From assembly GCA_012934845.2 (NCBI GenBank), contig WNNJ02002134.1, positions 47,516 to 111,515 of the forward strand: DNA of 64,000 nt. Direction: 5' to 3'. Under the pieces are notes generated by a model. The model was not told the DNA's origin. It was given only the letters and a program-made list of their open reading frames with translations, and made no database searches. The DNA is from Pomphorhynchus laevis. Lineage: Eukaryota; Acanthocephala; Palaeacanthocephala; Echinorhynchida; Pomphorhynchidae. The stretch's first letter is position 1; every line of letters starts with the position of its first letter. Below, piece after piece: positions 58,524 to 64,000 of this stretch. The position numbers were made by a program, and so were the translations under genes.

Positions 58524-61376
58524 TCGATTTCGCTCCTATGCATACTTTTCGTCTTAGTCTATTCAATACTCGCTCCATTCTTCATAAAGCTGATATGCTT
58601 CTCGATATCTTCGAGAAGCATATCTTCGTCGTCTATGTCGCTCGATATCTTCGATATCTTCGTCGTCTATGTCGCTCTGGTTGTTCTCTAGTTGAATCAG
58701 CTCGTCAAATTACATCTCATACATCTACTGCGTCTAACCATGGCGGTATTGTTGCCATTGCTCGTCACCCAATGTCTTTACGTAAAATCAACGTTAACAT
58801 CCGTTACACTTCGTTCGAATTACTCATATGCAGATTATCAACGCCTTTCCCTCTGGAACTTGTGATTGTATACCGTCCAGGTTCAGTTGCCCCATCACGT
58901 ATCTTCTTTAACGACCTTGCAGATCTAATGTCTCACTGTTCATTGTCTTATACTCCTTCTTTTGTTCTCGGTGACTTTAACATTCGTCTTGATCGCCCGT
59001 CTGACTCTGACTCTATCACTTTAACTAATCTTTTTTCTGATTTTAACTATAAATTACTTTCAACAAGCCCAACTCATATTCTCGGCGGTGCTCTCGACAT
59101 CATTGCTGTTCCTAACTGCTTCAATGACTATACCTCCTTGTCAATTACTGATCCTGGTTTGTCCGATCATTTCCTTGTCACTCTTACTCTTACTCGTCCC
59201 CATCCTCCTTCTCCGCCTTTACCTTTATCTACACCAAGTCGACCATGGAAGCTTCTCGATATCCCTGATCTCTGCACAGCCTTACTCAATTCTTCACTCT
59301 TTTCACTTCCTCTTCAACTATCTCTCTCCCGGTGATCTCTGCATTCTGTTTGATTCTGAACTTACGTCGATCCTCAATAACCTTCTTCCTAGTCGACTTC
59401 GACGTTCCCAGCGCTTGCGCCATGCTCCCTGGTTCGATTCTGACTGTAGTCTTTCTAAGCGTCGACTCCGTCACTCTTTTCGTATGTATAAACGCTTTCT
59501 TAAACATTCACCCAACTCACTCCCTCCAAATCTTCGTGATTCCTACTTTTCTCAACGCCGTTCACATCTCATTCTTATACGTACTAAACGTACTCTCTTT
59601 TGGCGAAATCAACTCGAGTCATCTTCCAACACTAAATCTCATTGGAAAATCTTAAACTCAATTCTTTCACGATCATCTACCCCTTGTAATATAAATCCTG
59701 ATGAATTTTCTTCTTATCTACAAACTAAGCTATCTAATTTACTTTTCCTACTACCCAAAGCCCCCTTGTACCCACTCTTATCTTTAAATACTTCCCTCCC
59801 AGAACTATTCCACCTTCTTCCCGTTTCGTCTGATGAAGTTTCTTCGGTTCTGCTGTCATTACCTAATAAAACCTCTCCTTCTGACCCAATTCCCACTCAC
59901 TTGCTTAAAAATATCTGCTCCGTTATCTTACCCTTCATAACCAAATTGTTCAACTCGTCCATCCGTAGCCGTACATTTCCTTCCATCTGGAAATGCGCCA
60001 CTGTTCGTCCTCTCATCAAAAAGCAATCTCTCGACTCCTCACTACCATCTTCGTACCGTCCTATTTCACTTCTCCCAACCCTCTCTAAACTCTTTGAGCG
60101 TCTCGTTCTTAAGCAAGTTAATACATATCTCTATTCCTCTAACTTATTTCCTCCCTTCCAAGCCGCTTTTCGCTCTAATTACTCTACCGAAATTGCATGT
60201 CTTAAAGTTTATAACGACTTACTCATATCGCGCGATCATGAATTGTGTAGTGTCATAGTTTCTCTTGATCTATCGTCTGCTTTTGACATCGTCGATCACT
60301 CGATTCTTCTCCATCGCCTTCGTCATGATTATGGCTTCTCTTTACCCACTGTATCATGGTTTTCTTCATATCTGTCAAACCGTACATTTCGCGTATATTC
60401 TAACTCTTCTCTCTCCCATCCTTCGTCCATTCCGTCCGGTGTTCCACAAGGCTCCGTATTAGGCCCTATACTTTTCTCTCTTCTTCTTGGTGATTTGTCT
60501 TCGATTTCTCATAAATTTAACTTCCATGTTATGCAATATGCTGATGACATTCTCATCTATGCTCATGCACCTGTTTATCGTATTCAAAATCTTAGTGTCT
60601 CCGCTTCGGTTTGTCTTGTCTCAATTTCCAATCATCTTTCTTCTCTTCGCCTTTCTCTGAATCCTGATAAATCCAAAATTATGTGGATCCTACCTCGACG
60701 CATCGGCTTCGAACCTTCCTTCGTATCATTAAATTCTACAATTCTTCCTATCGTTGATAATCTCGTTTTCCTAGGCTTCCATTTCGACAACCGACTTTCA
60801 CTTAAACCTTTCGTTAGAGATAAAGTACGCTCATCTACCTTGATACTCCGCAACGTCCGTCAAGTTCGTAGATTGATCGATTTCCCTTCTTGTATGACTC
60901 TCATATCATCTCTCCTTTTTTCTATACTCGATTATTGTCTTAGTCTATTTTCCAACTTACTTAAATCCACTCTTCTTCCCCTACAACGCATCGTCAACGC
61001 AGCTGTCCGAATTCTCCTCCGTCTTCGTCGTTTTGATCATACATCCTACAATCTTGCTTCTCTCGATTTGCCTACAATTTATTGTCGTGTTCAAATTCGT
61101 CTTCTTATCGTTGCTTTCCGCCTTGTAACTTTTCATACCCCTTCATTTCTCAACCTTCCTTTTCTTGATAATTCTCGTCCTGTTTACTGTTCCTTGCGTT
61201 CCTGTAATTCCCTTCTTTTACATGTCCCAAACTACTCTACCTCCTTTGGACTCCGCTCCTTCCTGGTGGCTGCTCCTCTATCATGGAATCATCTGCCCAT
61301 TCATATACGCCAATCAACTTCCCTGCAGTGCTTCAAACGACAAATCCGATCCCATTTTAACAATTTATCCGCTTGA
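58487..61376 (+). pseudogene. L2-like LINE copy E, ORF2 (EN damaged, RT intact)
   Basis: Starts at ATG 58,487 inside ORF1. EN frame to 59,335: LFNTRSILHKAD, VYRPGSVAP, LGDFNIRLD, TDPGLSDHFL. The CLTESWH segment with the catalytic Glu is absent and replaced by a run of short repeats of CTCGATATCTTCG (about 58,600-58,675). A frameshift near 59,290-59,338 passes to the second frame, open to 61,376. There: RPISLLPTLSKLFERLV, motif A VSLDLSSAFDIVDHS, motif B GVPQGSVLGPILFSLLL, YADD at 60,537-60,548, LNPDKSKIMW, and a long C-terminal domain. The 3' UTR ends near 61,440 with GCATTTGCCACATTAAATAA and a TATTAT tail. RT looks sound, EN does not, so the copy could not move alone. Confidence 0.85.
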
Positions 61377-61469
61377 CTTTTTCATTTTTGTTTGTGGACT
61401 TGTAAGCGTACAGCTTGTACGCATTTGCCACATTAAATAAATTTGTATTATTATTAGTAATTATTCATT

Positions 61470-61790
61470 GGAATGCGAGTATTTACGGGTATCCATTGAT
61501 AAGGGTAACAGAAACCTAACGTTTGGTATATTTTATCGGCCTCCTTGTTTACCAACTGTATTCATTCAATCCTTTCAGTGTGAGCATGTAAACTTGTCTA
61601 ATTAACATCATTTAGTTATCATGGGAGACTTTAACATTCCTAAAGTAAACTGGGAAGATTCAGTAAATGTGATTCTTATAAATTATTAGAAGTTTTTAAT
61701 AGTATAATTCAGTCTAGTCCTAATTTTTAATAGTCCATGAATGTACGCTTTGTAGAAACAATAATTTTTCACTGCTTGGCCTTTGTCTTA
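61470..61790 (+). mobile_element. CR1-like LINE endonuclease scrap
   Basis: Frames give RNLTFGIFYRPPCLPTVF, then MGDFNIPKVNWEDS (about 61,620-61,665), the catalytic Asp/Asn block of an EN, in the style of the CR1-like copies. Decayed on both sides. Confidence 0.6.
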
Positions 61791-61829
61791 CTGTTAAGGA
61801 AAATACTAACTCCTTAACTTACTAAAAAT

Positions 61830-64000
61830 GAGAATACTCTTCTTTGCTCTGCCTTACTCACATCGTTTCTATCCTTTATTAATAACATCATCTTCTCCTC
61901 ACGATGTCGCCTATCTTTTCGACTTTGAACTCACATCCACTCCCGATCATCTCTTGCCCTTCAAGTCTCACCCTCACCACCGATTGCACCGTGCCCCATG
62001 GACATACAATGCCTAATTTCAAAGCGTCGATTCAGACGTGATATCAGGTCAATCACTGCGTCTCTCCGTGATTCCTATCTTGCTCATCGCTGGTCTCATC
62101 TCCACCTACTGCGCACCAAATGCAACTTCTGACAGAATAAAATCACCACTTCATTAAACTCTAAGTCTCTCTGGCATACTTTTAACTCAATACTTTCTCG
62201 CTCCTCCTAATCTTGCAACATCAATTCCCATGATTATTCGTCATTTATACAGACTAAAGTATCGACGTTGCTCTCTCATACCCCCGTCTCCATTCCATAT
62301 CACTGTTACTCGCCTCGCCTCATCCTCCCGGAACTCTTTCATCTTCTTCCATTCTCATCTACCGAAGTATCATATGTCCTCATGTCCTTGCCCTACAAAA
62401 CTTCACATGCCGATCCCCTGAACCCATATACTAAAATATATATGCTCATCGTTATCCCCTTTCCTCACAACCTTGTTTAACTCGTCCATCAGCAGTCGTA
62501 TATTTCCTTCACACTGGAAATCCGCTATCGTTCGTCCCTTTCCTAAGAAACAATCGCAAACCACTCACTTGCTTCCAGCTATCGACCCATTTCCCTCATC
62601 CCACCTCTTTCCAAGCTCTTAAAGCGCTTTATATTAGTACAGATCAACGTTTATCTCTCTTCATTCAATCTGTACCCTCTTTTCCAATCCGCTTTCCGCT
62701 CTAATCACTCCACAGAAATCGCATGCATAAAGGTTTACAACCACCTACTCATTTCTCGTGACAAGGCTCTATATAGTGTTGTCATCTCCATCGACCTATG
62801 ATCCGCCTTTGACATCGTCGACTACTCTATCCTCATTTTTCGCCTTCGTTATGATTATGACTTTTCTTCCTTGTCCGTAGCATGGTTTGCCTCATATCTA
62901 TCCGACCGTTCTTTTCGCGTCCGATTAAATTCATCATCCTCCCCTTCCATATCTATTTTCTGCGGAGTCTCGTAATATTCAATCCTAGTTTTCCTGATTT
63001 TCGTTCTTCTACTTGGCGATCTCTTTCTGTTTATTAAACTTTACTCCTTTAACGTCATGCAATATGCCGATGACATCCTCATCTATGCTCATGCACTCAC
63101 CCATCGCATATACGATATCGGAATTTCTACCCTCAACTGTCTTTCTTCTATCTACAAGCGTTTCTTCCATCTTCATATCTTTCTAAAACCAGACAAGTCC
63201 AAAATAATGTGGATTATTTGGACTTGTAATGATGTAGATTAAATAATCCACTTAACTAATGTGGATTATTTGGACTTTGGATCATCCCCCGTCAACCTAG
63301 CATATCTTCTACCTCTATATCTTTTGCCTCATAAATCATCCCCATAGTCCACAATCTCACTTTCCTAGGCTTCTATTTCGATGATCACATTTTCCTTAAA
63401 CCTTCGTCTATGACCAGGTCCGCTCATCTAACTTAATTCTCCGTGACGTACGCCGTATTCGCCTTCTTATAGACTTCCGTTCTTGTATTCTCTTCTTTCA
63501 TCGATTATCTTTCTCCAAAATCGCCATTTCTCTAAAATCACCATTTCTCCAAAATCCACTATTCTACCCCTACAACGCATCATCAACTCCGCCATTCGAG
63601 TGCTCCTACGTCTCCGTCAATTCGATCACACATCCATATATATTATCCAACTCTGCGGCCCACTATCCACATCTGCATCCAACTTCGTCTTCTTTTCATA
63701 ACTTTTCGTCTCATCGTTGTCGGCTCCCCATCGTTTATCAACCTCCCTTTCTTGAACGACACTCTTCTACCTATTTATCGCTGCATTCCAGTGTTTCCCT
63801 CTTATTCCACGTTCCCAATTACTCCAACAACTACGGTCTCAGATCCTTCATTGTCGCTGCCCCTCGTCTGGAATCACTTTCCGCTTGACGTCCGCTGCGC
63901 TCCCTTATTTCTCATATTCAAATACTTCCTCCGTTCCCACCTTATCGGCACATGACTTAGATTTTTTGTGGTCATGTAGCCTGTGCCAGCACGCATTTGC
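61830..64000 (+). mobile_element. L2-like LINE copy F, to window end
   Basis: Starts at the end of EN (equivalent to copy A 19,310) and runs through the linker, RT motif A (near 62,790-62,830), YADDILIYAHA (63,063-63,095) and the C-terminal domain, to the 3' UTR (GCATTTGC at 63,993-64,000). It belongs to the copy A subfamily. Many frame breaks and small deletions; motif B (VPQGSV) is lost near 62,970. Around 63,195-63,290 extra DNA made of inverted and direct copies of a GTGGATTATTTGGACTT block interrupts the RT C-terminal part. Confidence 0.8.

Overview
The window is animal nuclear DNA. It holds one spliced host gene, a large minisatellite, a satellite array and more than a dozen non-LTR retrotransposon (LINE) copies of at least four kinds, set in AT-rich, gene-poor sequence. 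A DRAK/STK17-type kinase and a ubiquilin-derived sequence, GT-AG introns, and CR1/L2-like, R1/I-like and Penelope-like elements point to an invertebrate metazoan. I cannot name the species from sequence alone.

Layout. 1-13,330 is a pile of dead retroelements: an R1/I-like LINE running off the left edge, a Ty3/gypsy fossil, a CR1-like LINE, the 3' end of a LINE with a zinc/nuclease-type tail, a second R1/I-like LINE (all minus strand), then a CR1-like LINE on plus. 13,330-17,865 is AT-rich with tandem repeats, one short dispersed repeat (called M here) and a LINE reverse-transcriptase (RT) scrap. 17,865-24,000 holds two back-to-back L2-like LINEs and a CR1-like fragment with a clean 349-residue RT ORF. 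24,000-30,230 is AT-rich with M repeats and LINE scraps. 30,247-38,170 is the host gene: six exons joining in one frame to a 315-residue kinase. Its introns are full of M repeats and perfect hairpins. 38,485-42,345 is an array of about 51 units of 75/76 bp starting some 315 bp after the kinase stop. 42,345-44,200 holds M repeats and a Penelope-like GIY-YIG scrap. 44,212-46,591 is the most unusual object: a LINE RT tail followed in the same frame by a ubiquilin-like sequence, flanked by a 15-bp direct repeat. 47,242-48,960 is a 380-bp satellite, followed by another LINE tail. 50,290-64,000 is mainly L2-like LINEs, including the best preserved one (57,198-61,440).

Themes. Three 5'-truncated LINE copies begin with a perfect 11-14 bp inverted repeat around a 6-8 nt loop, as if the new cDNA end snapped back and copied itself. 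A similar fold-back lies inside a fourth LINE, and perfect short-loop hairpins recur in the kinase introns. Two L2-like subfamilies share a fixed 37-nt overlap between ORF1 and ORF2. Only the kinase looks like a working host gene; the rest is mobile DNA and its debris.
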